From positions 1-42,785 of the forward strand of contig JANYBS010000035.1 of NCBI GenBank assembly GCA_025360715.1: DNA of 42,785 bases, given 5' to 3'. Below are positions 1 to 8,482 of the stretch, one piece after another. The DNA comes from Candidatus Eiseniibacteriota bacterium (lineage in GTDB: Bacteria > Eisenbacteria > RBG-16-71-46). The notes beneath the pieces are model-generated. The model had not been told where the DNA came from. It did not search any database and saw only the letters and a list, made by a program, of their open reading frames with translations. The position numbers and the translations under genes are program-made. The stretch's first letter is position 1. Each line of letters begins with the position of its first letter.

Positions 1-27
1 GCGGGTCCGGCGGCTTCTTTTCAGCCG

Positions 28-57
28 TTGACACCCGATTGAGCGGGCGCGGATACT
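28..57 (+). promoter_or_regulatory. sigma70-type promoter of the zinc-ribbon/cold-shock gene
   Basis: A perfect TTGACA (28-33) is followed after 18 bp by GATACT (52-57), which matches four of six consensus bases. The predicted start near 64 leaves a leader of about 200 nt before the ATG at 262, comparable to the long leaders of known cold-shock mRNAs. Seen by eye; no transcription data. Confidence 0.55.
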
Positions 58-152
58 TGAATCGTTGCACGGTCCCAGTGGGTCTCTCTCGTCGAGTTCA
101 TGGTACGCCAGTGACTGCGGGTTTCCGGTTGTCGGCTTCAACGGTCCCTTCG

Positions 153-213
153 CCCCAGAGCCTCGTCGCCTGAGTCGCCTCAGCAGGTGCGCCTGCTGGG
201 GCATTGTGTTTTT
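153..213 (+). promoter_or_regulatory. leader hairpins resembling an attenuator or small-RNA terminator
   Basis: Bases 177-187 and 192-202 form an 11-bp stem (one G-T pair) with a four-base loop, followed by a T-rich run ending in five T at 209-213, the form of an intrinsic terminator. A competing 5-bp hairpin, 170-174 with 179-183, shares bases with it, and CCCAG at 154-158 could also pair with CTGGG at 196-200. Mutually exclusive structures between promoter and start codon suggest attenuation or temperature control. Alternatively, promoter plus terminator define a short RNA of about 150 nt. Confidence 0.45.
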
Positions 214-261
214 GGCCCACCTCTTCATTACCGTTCGCTCATCGGGAGGCGCGCGGAGATC

Positions 262-981
262 ATGGCTACCGGGGAAGATATGAGCATCACCTGCGTGGAT
301 TGTGGAGAGCAATTCCTCTTCACGGCAGGGGAGCAGGATTTCTATCGCGAGCGTGGCCTGACGAATGCGCCCACCCGGTGCAAGCGTTGCCGCGACGCCC
401 GCAAGAATCAGCGCGGAGATCACGGGGGAGGTGGCGGCATGCAGGGATCCGGTAAGCCGATGTTCGCAGCGGTGTGCTCGAACTGTGGCAAGGACACGAC
501 GGTTCCGTTCCAGCCCACGTCGGGCCGGCCGGTGCTGTGCCGCGATTGCTTCGGCGCGTCACGTGGCGATAGCGGCGGCGGCAGTAGCGGTGGCCGCAGC
601 CATGGTGGCGGCGGCTACGGTGGCGGCGGTGGCGGCGACCGCGGCTACGGTGGCGGTGGCGGCGGCGGTTATGGCGGTGGCGGTGGCTACGGTGGCGGCG
701 GTGGGCGCTCGAGCGGCGGTGGTGGTGGTGGCGGTGGTGCTCGTTCGCGCCCCAGCCAGCCCACGGGCCCGTCCGAAGGTCACATGAGCGGCGTCGTGAA
801 GTGGTTCAATGACGCCAAGGGCTTTGGATTCATCGCGGCCGAATCGGGCGAGGATGTGTTCGTGCACTTCTCGGCGATCTCGGGCGACGGCTTCCGTTCG
901 CTTGCCGAAGGCGACCAGGTCGAGTTCGATGTCGTCTCGGGTGCCAAGGGCAAACAGGCCGCGAACGTCACACGACGCTGA
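262..981 (+). CDS. zinc-ribbon / Gly-rich / cold-shock domain fusion protein
   Basis: A predicted RNA- or ssDNA-binding protein of 239 residues in three parts. Residues 11-43 hold a CxxC...CxxC zinc ribbon (Cys11, 14, 40, 43). Residues 72-96 are a second CxxC-x17-CxxC module. Residues about 100-170 are almost pure Gly with Tyr, Arg and Ser, like RGG/GY-rich low-complexity RNA-binding tails. Residues 175-239 are a complete cold-shock domain with RNP1 (KGFGFI) and RNP2 (VFVHF). The ATG at 262 follows a GGAG at good distance; the upstream open frame has no domain. An internal ATG at 784 with AAGG just before it could give a stand-alone 65-residue cold-shock protein. Function as an RNA chaperone is inferred from the domains. 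Confidence 0.88.
   Translation: MATGEDMSITCVDCGEQFLFTAGEQDFYRERGLTNAPTRCKRCRDARKNQRGDHGGGGGMQGSGKPMFAAVCSNCGKDTTVPFQPTSGRPVLCRDCFGASRGDSGGGSSGGRSHGGGGYGGGGGGDRGYGGGGGGGYGGGGGYGGGGGRSSGGGGGGGGARSRPSQPTGPSEGHMSGVVKWFNDAKGFGFIAAESGEDVFVHFSAISGDGFRSLAEGDQVEFDVVSGAKGKQAANVTRR
571..753 (+). repeat. low-complexity Gly-codon tract
   Basis: Irregular tandem GGC/GGT codons with interspersed TAC encode the glycine/tyrosine-rich linker of the cold-shock fusion protein. Such tracts change length easily, so linker length may vary between strains. Confidence 0.8.
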
Positions 982-1011
982 AGCGCTCTGCTGAAAGTGC
1001 CGAAAACCATG

Positions 1012-1062
1012 CCGGGCTTCCGCAAACGGGCCATCAGGTCCGATAGATTTGCGGAAGCCCGG
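1012..1062. terminator. long perfect hairpin after the cold-shock fusion gene
   Basis: Bases 1012-1026 and 1048-1062 are a perfect 15-bp inverted repeat. The 21-nt loop contains a further 5-bp stem (GGGCC with GGTCC). It begins 30 nt after the stop at 981 and ends 21 nt before the next start. There is no T-run, so it may be a factor-assisted terminator, an mRNA-stabilising element or a processing site. Confidence 0.5.
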
Positions 1063-1083
1063 ATGTCTACCTAGGGACAGGGA

Positions 1084-2742
1084 GTGCCATTGAACGAGAG
1101 TGTGCGCGTTTTCACGGCGTTGAGTGAAGAGTTCGTCGAACTCTTCATGAAACACCATCCGGTCGCCGCGACTGGCGCTGGGATCCACGACTATGACCAC
1201 CTCATGCCCGACGATTCACCCGAAGGGCTCAAGGAGCGTGCGTCGTGGCTGCGAGACCTGGAGCAGCGCTTGGTTGCGTCGGTGCCATGGGACGAGTTGC
1301 CCGTCGAGACGCGCGTCGATTTCGCGCTACTGCGCTCACGCATCAGTGCGCTTCGTGCCGATATCGAAGAGATCAAGATCCCGCAGAAGACGCCGGCGCT
1401 GTTCCTGCGTCGATCGTTCCTTGCGATACATCTGCTGCTGGCGCGCACGTTCGCGCCGCTCGACGAACGCAAGGAGGCCGTGGTCGCTCGGCTCATGGCG
1501 ATCCCCGACTATCTCGACGGCGCACGGCCGAACCTTCGCGAGATCCCCGACGTCCTGCTCGAAGACGCGCTCGAGATCGCCGCGCAAGGGCCGGGCTTCG
1601 TCGACGAAGTCGTGCGCACGCTCCTGCGGCACTTTCCGGGCGAAGCCGAACGTCTGGAGCACGCGGGCAGCCGCGCTCGAACGGGCTTCCTGCGCTTTCA
1701 CGATTTTCTGGACCGCGAGATGCGCGCGACCAGTACCGGCACGTTCGCGATCGGCGAGCGCTGGATGAACTACAAGCTCGAACGCGAGCACCTGCTGCCG
1801 TGGACGTGTGCGCAGATCGAGCAGATCGGGCGCGACCAGTTGGCGTTCACACACTCGCTGCTCGAACAAGAGGCCAATCGGCTCGATCCCACTCGCACGT
1901 GGCGCGAACACTACGAAGAAGGCCGCCAGCGTCACCCCGAGGCGCACTGGCTGAGTGAGGCGTATCTGGGCGAGATGGAGCGCGCCAAGGCGTTCATCGC
2001 GGACAAGAAGCTCATGCCGCTGCCGCTCGGCGAGAAGCTCGAGATCGTCGATACGCCCATGTTCCAGCGCGCGACCACGCCGTGGACGAGCTACCAGTCG
2101 CCAGCGCCGTTCGACACCGAGCAGACGGGCTTCTTCTGCGTGACACCCGTCGATCTGCGCCGCAGCAAGGAAGAGCAGGCGTTGCAACTCGCGGGTCACT
2201 GCCTGCCGCTGCTGCCGGTGACGGTCATCCATGAGGTCTGGCCGGGTCACCATCTACAGCGCTGTTTCGCGAACCGCGCCGCCACACGCCTGCGCCGCAT
2301 CACGGTGAGCGACCTGTTCCTCGAAGGCTGGGCGCTCTATTGCGAAGAGTTCATGTTCGAGCAGGGGTTCTTTCGCACCGACCCGCTCACCCGGCTCTTC
2401 CAGCTGCGTCATCAGCTCTGGCGAGCGTGCCGCATGATCCTGGACGCCGGCCTGCACTCGGGCCGTGTCACGATCGATGAAGGCGTGCAGATGCTCATCG
2501 ACGAAGCCGGGCTCGAACCGGCCGCGGCGCGCGCCGAGGTGCGCCGCGCCTGCACGCAGCCTACGCATCTGTTGGGCGGGCTCGCGGGTAAGTTGCAGAT
2601 CCTGGAGCTGCGCGATGACGTGCAGGCTCGAATGGGCGCACGCTTCTCGATCCACGATTTCCACGCGGCGCTGCTCGAGGCCGGCACGCTGCCGCCGGCG
2701 CTCGTGCGTGAGGAGATCGGCGTGAAACTGGCGATCCCATGA
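1084..2742 (+). CDS. DUF885 family metallopeptidase-like protein
   Basis: A 552-residue member of the DUF885 family (PF05960), thought to be zinc carboxypeptidase-like; substrates of most members are unknown. The family motif HExxPGHxxQ is present at residues 383-392 (His383, Glu384, His389), and the downstream EGWALYCEE segment supplies the usual acidic residues. Length is typical. No signal peptide is visible, so it is probably cytoplasmic. The GTG start at 1084 has AGGGA upstream; a TTG at 1090 with GGGAG before it is equally possible and removes two residues. The stop overlaps the next ATG (ATGA), so the two genes are translationally coupled. Confidence 0.88.
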   Translation: MPLNESVRVFTALSEEFVELFMKHHPVAATGAGIHDYDHLMPDDSPEGLKERASWLRDLEQRLVASVPWDELPVETRVDFALLRSRISALRADIEEIKIPQKTPALFLRRSFLAIHLLLARTFAPLDERKEAVVARLMAIPDYLDGARPNLREIPDVLLEDALEIAAQGPGFVDEVVRTLLRHFPGEAERLEHAGSRARTGFLRFHDFLDREMRATSTGTFAIGERWMNYKLEREHLLPWTCAQIEQIGRDQLAFTHSLLEQEANRLDPTRTWREHYEEGRQRHPEAHWLSEAYLGEMERAKAFIADKKLMPLPLGEKLEIVDTPMFQRATTPWTSYQSPAPFDTEQTGFFCVTPVDLRRSKEEQALQLAGHCLPLLPVTVIHEVWPGHHLQRCFANRAATRLRRITVSDLFLEGWALYCEEFMFEQGFFRTDPLTRLFQLRHQLWRACRMILDAGLHSGRVTIDEGVQMLIDEAGLEPAAARAEVRRACTQPTHLLGGLAGKLQILELRDDVQARMGARFSIHDFHAALLEAGTLPPALVREEIGVKLAIP

Positions 2743-3629
2743 AGCGCATCGCCCATGGCCTCATGCTCGCGATGTTCGCAGCAGTCCTGCTGCCGCAAGC
2801 GGCACATGCGGTCACGCCGGGCGCCCAGCACAAGCTCGATCCCAAGCGTACCGGGCTCGCCTACGAGGACGTGGCGTTTCCCTCTGCGGGCGACAGCGTG
2901 AAACTGCACGGCTGGTGGTTCGATAGCGGCGCCAAAGCGCCGGTGATCGTCCTTTGCCCGCACGGCAGCGGCACCATGGCCGACCTGCTGCCGTCGGTGC
3001 GCGAGTTCGCGCAGCGCGGCTATTCGGTCATGACGTATGACCTGCGCGAGTTCGGCCCGGGCGGCCCGGGCGCACAGGATTCGCTCACCAACCTCATCTT
3101 CGCCTCACGCTGGGTCGACGACACACAGGGCGCATTCGCCTATGCACGCGCGCGCGCCACGGGGCGCTTCGTCTTCGGCTGGGGCCAGGATCTGGGCAGT
3201 GCGCTGGTCGTGGCCACGGGTGCGCGCGACCATACATTGGTCGACGCGATCGTCTGCGAGGGCCTCTTCCGAACCGTGCAGGAGCAGTTGCTTTGGAACG
3301 GCACGGCGCAGTTGCCCGATGTGGCGCGCCGGCACCGCATCCTGGTCGACGGCCCCGACGAACCGCTCTCGGCCGTCCAGCGCCTGTATGTGCCGCTCAT
3401 GGTGGTGATCGCCATGAAAGATGATGTGACGCCGCCCAAGGTCACGCGTCAGGTTGCGACGCACAGTCTCACGCGTATCGACCGCTACGAGCTGCCTGCT
3501 GCGGCGCACCTGGGTGCCGAGTTGCAGCCCGGCTATTTCGACCGGGTTGCGGGCTGGTTCAAGGAGATCGCGGCGCTGTTGCCGCCGCCGGCCGCTCCTG
3601 CGCCGCCGCCGGAGCCTGCCAAGCCGTAG
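2739..3629 (+). CDS. exported alpha/beta hydrolase-fold protein with Asp at the nucleophile elbow
   Basis: A 296-residue protein with an N-terminal signal peptide (residues 1-24, ending AAHA) and an alpha/beta hydrolase core: an oxyanion-type CPHGSG segment near residue 75, a nucleophile elbow GQDLG with Asp151 where serine hydrolases have Ser, an acid loop (MKDD) near residue 228 and an AAHLG segment near residue 253 that may carry the catalytic His. The C-terminus is Pro/Ala-rich. An Asp nucleophile is known in haloalkane dehalogenases and epoxide hydrolases, but overall resemblance is to dienelactone-hydrolase-like proteins, so the substrate is open. It starts inside the stop of the DUF885 gene and ends before a bidirectional terminator. 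Confidence 0.8.
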   Translation: MKRIAHGLMLAMFAAVLLPQAAHAVTPGAQHKLDPKRTGLAYEDVAFPSAGDSVKLHGWWFDSGAKAPVIVLCPHGSGTMADLLPSVREFAQRGYSVMTYDLREFGPGGPGAQDSLTNLIFASRWVDDTQGAFAYARARATGRFVFGWGQDLGSALVVATGARDHTLVDAIVCEGLFRTVQEQLLWNGTAQLPDVARRHRILVDGPDEPLSAVQRLYVPLMVVIAMKDDVTPPKVTRQVATHSLTRIDRYELPAAAHLGAELQPGYFDRVAGWFKEIAALLPPPAAPAPPPEPAKP

Positions 3630-3646
3630 CGTTTGAGCCGAACGTG

Positions 3647-3680
3647 AAAGGCCCGCACCGATGCACCGGTGCGGGCCTTT
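3647..3680. terminator. bidirectional intrinsic terminator
   Basis: A perfect 14-bp inverted repeat (3647-3660 with 3667-3680) with a six-base loop. One arm starts AAA and the other ends TTT, so it can stop transcription from both sides. It lies between convergent genes ending at 3629 (plus) and 3710 (minus). Confidence 0.85.
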
Positions 3681-3709
3681 CGCATGTTGCGGTTTTCGAG
3701 TTCAGCGCA

Positions 3710-5101
3710 TCACTGTTTCCACGGGAAGAGCATGCGGAACCCATCCTGCAGGTTGTTCACCAGCATCGGCTCCGTCAGCCCGTCATCGCGCGTCACCGGG
3801 TGCGCCGACGACGCGGTGTTCGTGGCGTACGAGGCCACGTTCACGTGCTGCAGGCTGGCCCCGAAGCGGGCATTCAATGCATCGATCAGGGCGTTGGCGG
3901 CCACTGCGTGCGCCACGTCGCTGGGATGCACACCGTCGAGCGTGAACAGCCCGCCCGTCACGAAGGCACTGGTGTAGTGCGTCGCGCCGACCTGGATGCC
4001 GTTCACGGCGGCATCGGCCAACAGGCCATTCAGGTCCACCTTGGCGATCCACGGACGCGTCGCCACAGAATCGATCGCCGCGTTCATATTCGAGATCGTC
4101 GTGGCGATCGCGCTTTGCTCGGACACTGAAAGCACCACGGCGCCAGGCAGGGGATTGCCAGTGCCGGGAGCCAGCGGATTCACATAGTTATAGGCGCCCA
4201 CCGGGATGCCGTCGCCTGCCGCCAGCAGGGGGCCGGCCGTGAGCAGGACCAGATCGCCTGCGGCAAGGTCGGCGTTGCCGGGGCCCTTGAGCGCCACCGG
4301 CAGGCCCGTGCTCAGGCTGACCGTGTACGGCTTGAACGTGGTGCAGAACGGGATGCTCGTCACGTTCGGCACGTTCCACAGCGCCAGTTTGGCCGTGGGT
4401 GCGAACGTGTGGATGAAGTTCATGCTGCCGGTCAGCAGTGCCGCGTAGGTCGCCGATGGGAACAGCAGCGCGGTGGTGCCCGCGGTGGCGGAGCCGAGCA
4501 CCTCGTTGCTGCCGTACTCGAACGAGATCAGCGTGGGGTCGAGCGAGACGACCTGCTGCGCGATCGTGCCACGGCCACGCTGGATCAGGTTGAACATCGT
4601 GAAGTCCGAGCGGCCGATGCCCGCGGGCGGGCCCACGGTCGCGTGATAGTTCGTGCTGTCAACGAAGTCCACCGCCAGCGCGCCCGGGATCCCCATGTTG
4701 TTGTAGGCGAAGTTCTGCGAGAAGTTCGCTGGCGCGCCCTGCGTCTGGCCCGCGCTGCTGATGATGAGCGGGCTCAGGGACTGGATACGCGTGAGCGCGG
4801 GGATGCCGTCATGATTCACGGCCGGGAACGTGAAGCTGCCCTGGCCATTCGTCAGCACGCTCTTGCCGATCGCCTGCGCGAAGATCGCCGGGAACGAATG
4901 GGTCTGGTGGCGATCCACAAGGCCGCCCGACTGCCAGCCCGCCGAGATGCTCGTGCCGGCGGCGACAAACGTCGTCACATCGAGCGAGCCGTTGCCGCCC
5001 GTTGGCGCCGTGATGCTCGTGATCTTGTCGCACGGCCCCTGGCAGCCCGCGAGGAATGCCGCGAGCGCGAGGACCATGCCGATTCGGATGCGCTTCATCA
5101 T
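3710..5101 (-). CDS. SGNH/GDSL-family lipoprotein hydrolase
   Basis: A secreted lipoprotein of 463 residues. The N-terminus is basic then hydrophobic, ending in a lipobox (FLAGC). SGNH-hydrolase blocks are recognisable: block I as AAGTSISAGW (Ser nucleophile), a block III-like YGSNEVLG, and block V as DGVHPSD near the C-terminus with the Asp/His pair. The family cleaves esters of lipids or polysaccharides; with the FadL channel gene directly upstream, release of fatty acids outside the cell is a reasonable inference. The ATG at 5101 has GGGGAG ten bases before it. A GTG at 5125 overlapping the fadL stop would add eight residues and lacks a clear ribosome site. Confidence 0.82.
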   Translation of the reverse strand: MMKRIRIGMVLALAAFLAGCQGPCDKITSITAPTGGNGSLDVTTFVAAGTSISAGWQSGGLVDRHQTHSFPAIFAQAIGKSVLTNGQGSFTFPAVNHDGIPALTRIQSLSPLIISSAGQTQGAPANFSQNFAYNNMGIPGALAVDFVDSTNYHATVGPPAGIGRSDFTMFNLIQRGRGTIAQQVVSLDPTLISFEYGSNEVLGSATAGTTALLFPSATYAALLTGSMNFIHTFAPTAKLALWNVPNVTSIPFCTTFKPYTVSLSTGLPVALKGPGNADLAAGDLVLLTAGPLLAAGDGIPVGAYNYVNPLAPGTGNPLPGAVVLSVSEQSAIATTISNMNAAIDSVATRPWIAKVDLNGLLADAAVNGIQVGATHYTSAFVTGGLFTLDGVHPSDVAHAVAANALIDALNARFGASLQHVNVASYATNTASSAHPVTRDDGLTEPMLVNNLQDGFRMLFPWKQ

Positions 5102-5121
5102 GGTGTGTGTTCTCCCCGTGC

Positions 5122-6420
5122 TCACCAGTGGTAGGCCAAGCCGGCGCCAGCGGCGTTGATGTAGGACTTATAAGTGCCGTCGTAGTGATCGCGGTTCTTG
5201 CCTTCCGTGCTGCGGTCCTCCACGAACAGCGCCATTTCATACATGTCGAGTGTCCAGCGCTTCTGTGCGCCCAGGTTCCAGCCCAGGCCAAGCGTGGCGC
5301 CGTGGCGGTTCGCATCGGGTAGCAGCGGCGTCACGCTCTGCGTGGGCGCGGCGGCTTCGTCGAAGTAGTAGCCGAAGCGGTAGGTGTACTTCGGCATGCG
5401 GTGCTCGGCGCCGACGCTCACACGGAAGCAGTCCTTGTAGTCCTCGACGATGTCCGTGTTGAGCGAGGTCTGCGAGGGGAACGTGAGTGCGAGTTTGTCG
5501 AAGGCGGACCACTGCGTCCACCCGAAGTCGGCCTCCCACGTCCAGCTGGGATCCGGGCTCCATGCGGCGCCCGCGCTCCACATGGCCGGGAAGTGCAGCG
5601 TGGTCGTGGCGCCCTGGTTCGCCGGTAAACCAGCTTTGACCGCGGCGTCGAACGACGCATCGCCAGTGGGGATCTGCGTGAAGGTGGCTTTGCCCTTGTC
5701 GACCTTCACATCGACCTTGCTGCGGTAGTACGCGCCGAACTTCCATGCGGGGTCCGGCTTCCACGAGATCGCGGCATTCATGCCGTAGCCGGGCGTGAGA
5801 TCCGACTTGAGCTTGGCGTTGGCTACGTTCGCCGTGGCGCCGCCGCCGCCGGGCACGACCTGCGTGATGGTGTTGTTGAGCTCGACCGACGCGAAGAGCG
5901 CGTCGAAGCCGGCACCCACGCTGAACGTGGGCGCCATCTGCCACGCCAGGCTCAGGTTGGCGTTGATCGTGCTCAGGTTCGCCTTGGTCACGCGCGTGCG
6001 GCCCGTGAACGTGGATGGGTTCTGCCAGTCCACACCCAGGCCGAAGGGCGCATTCACGCCCACGCCGTAAGCCCATTTCTTGTTGAGATGGTTGGTCCAG
6101 TACACGGTCGGCGGGAAGAAGTTGCCGTTCTTCATGGACTCGGTCACGCCATACCCCGGCGAGGGCCCGACGCCTGCGAAGCTCACACGCGTCGACAGCC
6201 ACGTGCCGCCCACGTATAGACTGCGGCCCTCGAGCGACGGCAGCACGGCAGGATTGTAGAACTCGGCGGCGGGGTCATGGATCGACGCGGTGATCGCGCC
6301 GGCCATGCCGAGCGCAGAGGCGCCCTGTTCGTAGACGCCGTAGCCGGCCGCATGGGCGAGCGCTGGCAGGAACAAGGCAGCCGCACAGGCGGCTGCGAGT
6401 GCGAAGCGATGCAGTCTCAT
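5122..6420 (-). CDS. fadL: OmpP1/FadL/TodX family outer-membrane channel
   Basis: A 432-residue outer-membrane beta-barrel protein predicted to take up long-chain fatty acids or other hydrophobic compounds. It has a signal peptide (about residues 1-24, ending AHA). The family N-terminal hatch follows: YGVYEQGASALGMAGA, then the DPAAEFYNPA segment (usual form DPSAxxxNPA). The C-terminal strand ends in aromatic Trp (AYHW), typical of barrels recognised by the BAM machinery. GGAAGGGAAG precedes the ATG. The gene lies 51 bp after the acyl-CoA ligase gene and directly before the SGNH lipoprotein gene, on the same strand. Confidence 0.92.
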   Translation of the reverse strand: MRLHRFALAAACAAALFLPALAHAAGYGVYEQGASALGMAGAITASIHDPAAEFYNPAVLPSLEGRSLYVGGTWLSTRVSFAGVGPSPGYGVTESMKNGNFFPPTVYWTNHLNKKWAYGVGVNAPFGLGVDWQNPSTFTGRTRVTKANLSTINANLSLAWQMAPTFSVGAGFDALFASVELNNTITQVVPGGGGATANVANAKLKSDLTPGYGMNAAISWKPDPAWKFGAYYRSKVDVKVDKGKATFTQIPTGDASFDAAVKAGLPANQGATTTLHFPAMWSAGAAWSPDPSWTWEADFGWTQWSAFDKLALTFPSQTSLNTDIVEDYKDCFRVSVGAEHRMPKYTYRFGYYFDEAAAPTQSVTPLLPDANRHGATLGLGWNLGAQKRWTLDMYEMALFVEDRSTEGKNRDHYDGTYKSYINAAGAGLAYHW

Positions 6421-6471
6421 GTCTTCCCTTCCGATGAGGTGGTACGGATCAACGTGCCCTCGTGCGGGGCT

Positions 6472-8262
6472 TCAGCCTGCGGCGTAGAGCGTCTCGATCT
6501 GACTGGCGAACGTCTGGGTGACGATGCGGCGGCGCACCTTGAGCGTGGGCGTGAGTTCCCCGGCCTCGGGGCTCAGGTCGCGTTCCAGGAGCGCGAACTT
6601 CTTGATCTTCTCGAATGGCGCAAGGTCGGCGTTGAGCTTGTCGATCTCGTTCTGGTAGATCGTGCGGACCTCGGCCTGCCGCAGGAGGCTGGCGCGGTCG
6701 TGGTGCGCCCAGCCGCGCGCTTTGGCCTCGGCTTCGAGCACCACGAAGTTGGGCACGAGCAGGCACACGCAGTAGGGACGCTGATCGCCAAGCATGACGG
6801 CCTCGGAGATGTACTTGCTCGTCTTGAGTTTTCCTTCGAGCGGCTGCGGCGCGACCTTCTTGCCGCCGGCGGTCACGAGCAGGTCCTTGAGGCGGTCGGT
6901 GATCACCAGGAACTGGTCGGCGTCCAGATGCCCCACGTCGCCGGTGTGGAACCAGCCGTCTTGGATGGCCCCCTGCGTGGCCTCGTCGTTGCGGAAATAG
7001 CCCAGCATCACGTGCGGCCCACGCGTGAGGATCTCGCCGTTCTCGGCGATACGGACTTCCACGCCCGGGACCGCCGGGCCCACGGAGCCCGGCCGTTCGC
7101 GGCCCGGGACGTTCAGGCAGATGACCGGCGAGGTCTCGGTCAGGCCGTAGCCTTCGATCACCGGGATGCCCACCGCGAAGAAGAACTCCATGACTTTGGG
7201 CCCCAGTGGCGCGCCGCCCGAGATGCAGAAGCGCAAGCACCCGCCCACGCGCTCGCGGACCTTGGCGCCGACGAGTCTGTCGGCGATGCCCGCCTGCAGC
7301 GCCAGCAGCGCGCCGGGCTTGCGGCCGGCGAAGCGTTCGCGCGCCACGGCGATGCCGGTGCGCAGCCCCCAGAAGAAGATGTTCTTGGCGATAGCCGGCT
7401 GCGCGAGCGCGTTGTCCATGACGCGCGCGTAGACCTTTTCATAGAAGCGCGGCACACCGGTGAGCACCGTGGGATGCACCTCGGTGGCGTCGGCGGCGAC
7501 GGTGTCCAGACTTTGCGCGTACGCGATGGTCGCGCCAGCCGCGAGCATGGCGTACAGGCCGCCCATGCGTTCGAAGATATGGCACAGCGGCAGGAACGAC
7601 AGGCAGGTGTCGGCGGGGCTCAAGCTCACGACCTTGAGACAGGCTTCCACATTCGAGCTGATATTCGCGTGCGCGAGCATCGCGCCCTTGGGTTCGCCCG
7701 TGGTGCCCGACGTATAGATGATCGTCGCCAGCGCGCTTGCGTCGACCGCGTCGGCATGGCGACGGAAGGCCTGCGGATCGGCCGCAAGCACTTTGCCGCC
7801 TTCTTCGAGCACCGCAGCCATGGCGCGCGCGTGACCACCCACGGGCGGCGCAGGATCCATCGCGATGATCGCCACGAGCGAAGGGAGCGAGGCTGCCACG
7901 TGCTGGAGCTTGTCCAACTGCGCCGCGCTCGAGACGATCGCGACTTTGGCGTCGGAGTTCTGCAGGATGTACTGGCACTGCTGCGCGGTCAGCGTGGGGT
8001 AGATCGGCACGGTCACCGCGCCCAGTCCGAGGATGGCAAGGTCGCTCACGGGCCACTCGTAGCGGTTCTCCGAGAGCAGCGCGACCCGGTCGCCGCTTCG
8101 TACGCCCATGGCGGCCAAGCCCAGCGCGAGCCGGCTCACGTCATGCAGCGCGCGGTCCGCGGGAATGGACTCCCAACCGACTTGTGTCTTGCGCATGAAC
8201 AACGCGGGTTTCCGGCATGCCTCGACAGTGTCGAGGAAGATGCGGATCAACGACTTCGGCAT
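6472..8262 (-). CDS. long-chain acyl-CoA synthetase (AMP-forming)
   Basis: A 596-residue adenylate-forming enzyme that activates fatty acids with ATP and CoA. Visible motifs: phosphate-binding loop YTSGTTGEPKGAML, the GYGLTETSP motif, the hinge region WFHTGDVGHLD followed by DRLKDLLVTAGGKK, and a C-terminal segment with the usual basic residues. Family resemblance is to FAA1/FadD-like long-chain ligases. The ATG at 8262 is preceded by GGAGG; the open frame continues upstream without domain content. It probably heads a minus-strand operon with fadL and the SGNH lipoprotein. Genes for the later oxidation steps start divergently 220 bp away. Confidence 0.92.
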   Translation of the reverse strand: MPKSLIRIFLDTVEACRKPALFMRKTQVGWESIPADRALHDVSRLALGLAAMGVRSGDRVALLSENRYEWPVSDLAILGLGAVTVPIYPTLTAQQCQYILQNSDAKVAIVSSAAQLDKLQHVAASLPSLVAIIAMDPAPPVGGHARAMAAVLEEGGKVLAADPQAFRRHADAVDASALATIIYTSGTTGEPKGAMLAHANISSNVEACLKVVSLSPADTCLSFLPLCHIFERMGGLYAMLAAGATIAYAQSLDTVAADATEVHPTVLTGVPRFYEKVYARVMDNALAQPAIAKNIFFWGLRTGIAVARERFAGRKPGALLALQAGIADRLVGAKVRERVGGCLRFCISGGAPLGPKVMEFFFAVGIPVIEGYGLTETSPVICLNVPGRERPGSVGPAVPGVEVRIAENGEILTRGPHVMLGYFRNDEATQGAIQDGWFHTGDVGHLDADQFLVITDRLKDLLVTAGGKKVAPQPLEGKLKTSKYISEAVMLGDQRPYCVCLLVPNFVVLEAEAKARGWAHHDRASLLRQAEVRTIYQNEIDKLNADLAPFEKIKKFALLERDLSPEAGELTPTLKVRRRIVTQTFASQIETLYAAG

Positions 8263-8404
8263 GATGCCTCCGGCCATCCTTGGCCTTCCCGCCCGTGGGG
8301 ATGCGGGCGAACACCTGATTCGTAGCACCATTGACGAAGCTGCCACAAGTGGGGATTCGGCGACCCCGGGCGGGTCAACAAGCCGGCGGTCTATTCCGCT
8401 GCCA

Positions 8405-8433
8405 TTGACACTCCCGCATCCGGGACGCATCTT
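8405..8433 (+). promoter_or_regulatory. possible promoter of the TPR-thiolase-FadJ operon
   Basis: A perfect TTGACA (8405-8410) lies in the 220-bp gap between divergent genes. The best -10 match 17 bp on is CATCTT (8428-8433), only three of six, so this is weak. The gap also holds TTGACG at 8331-8336 without a good -10. I found no convincing operator palindrome. Confidence 0.28.
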
Positions 8434-8482
8434 CGGCTGGTCTGGGCTCAGCGCACGACGCGCCGCTCGTCATGGAGGATCC

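Noticed and set aside
6277-8325. 682-codon open frame on the plus strand
   Set aside because: Antisense to the acyl-CoA synthetase; His/Arg/Asp-rich with no domain.
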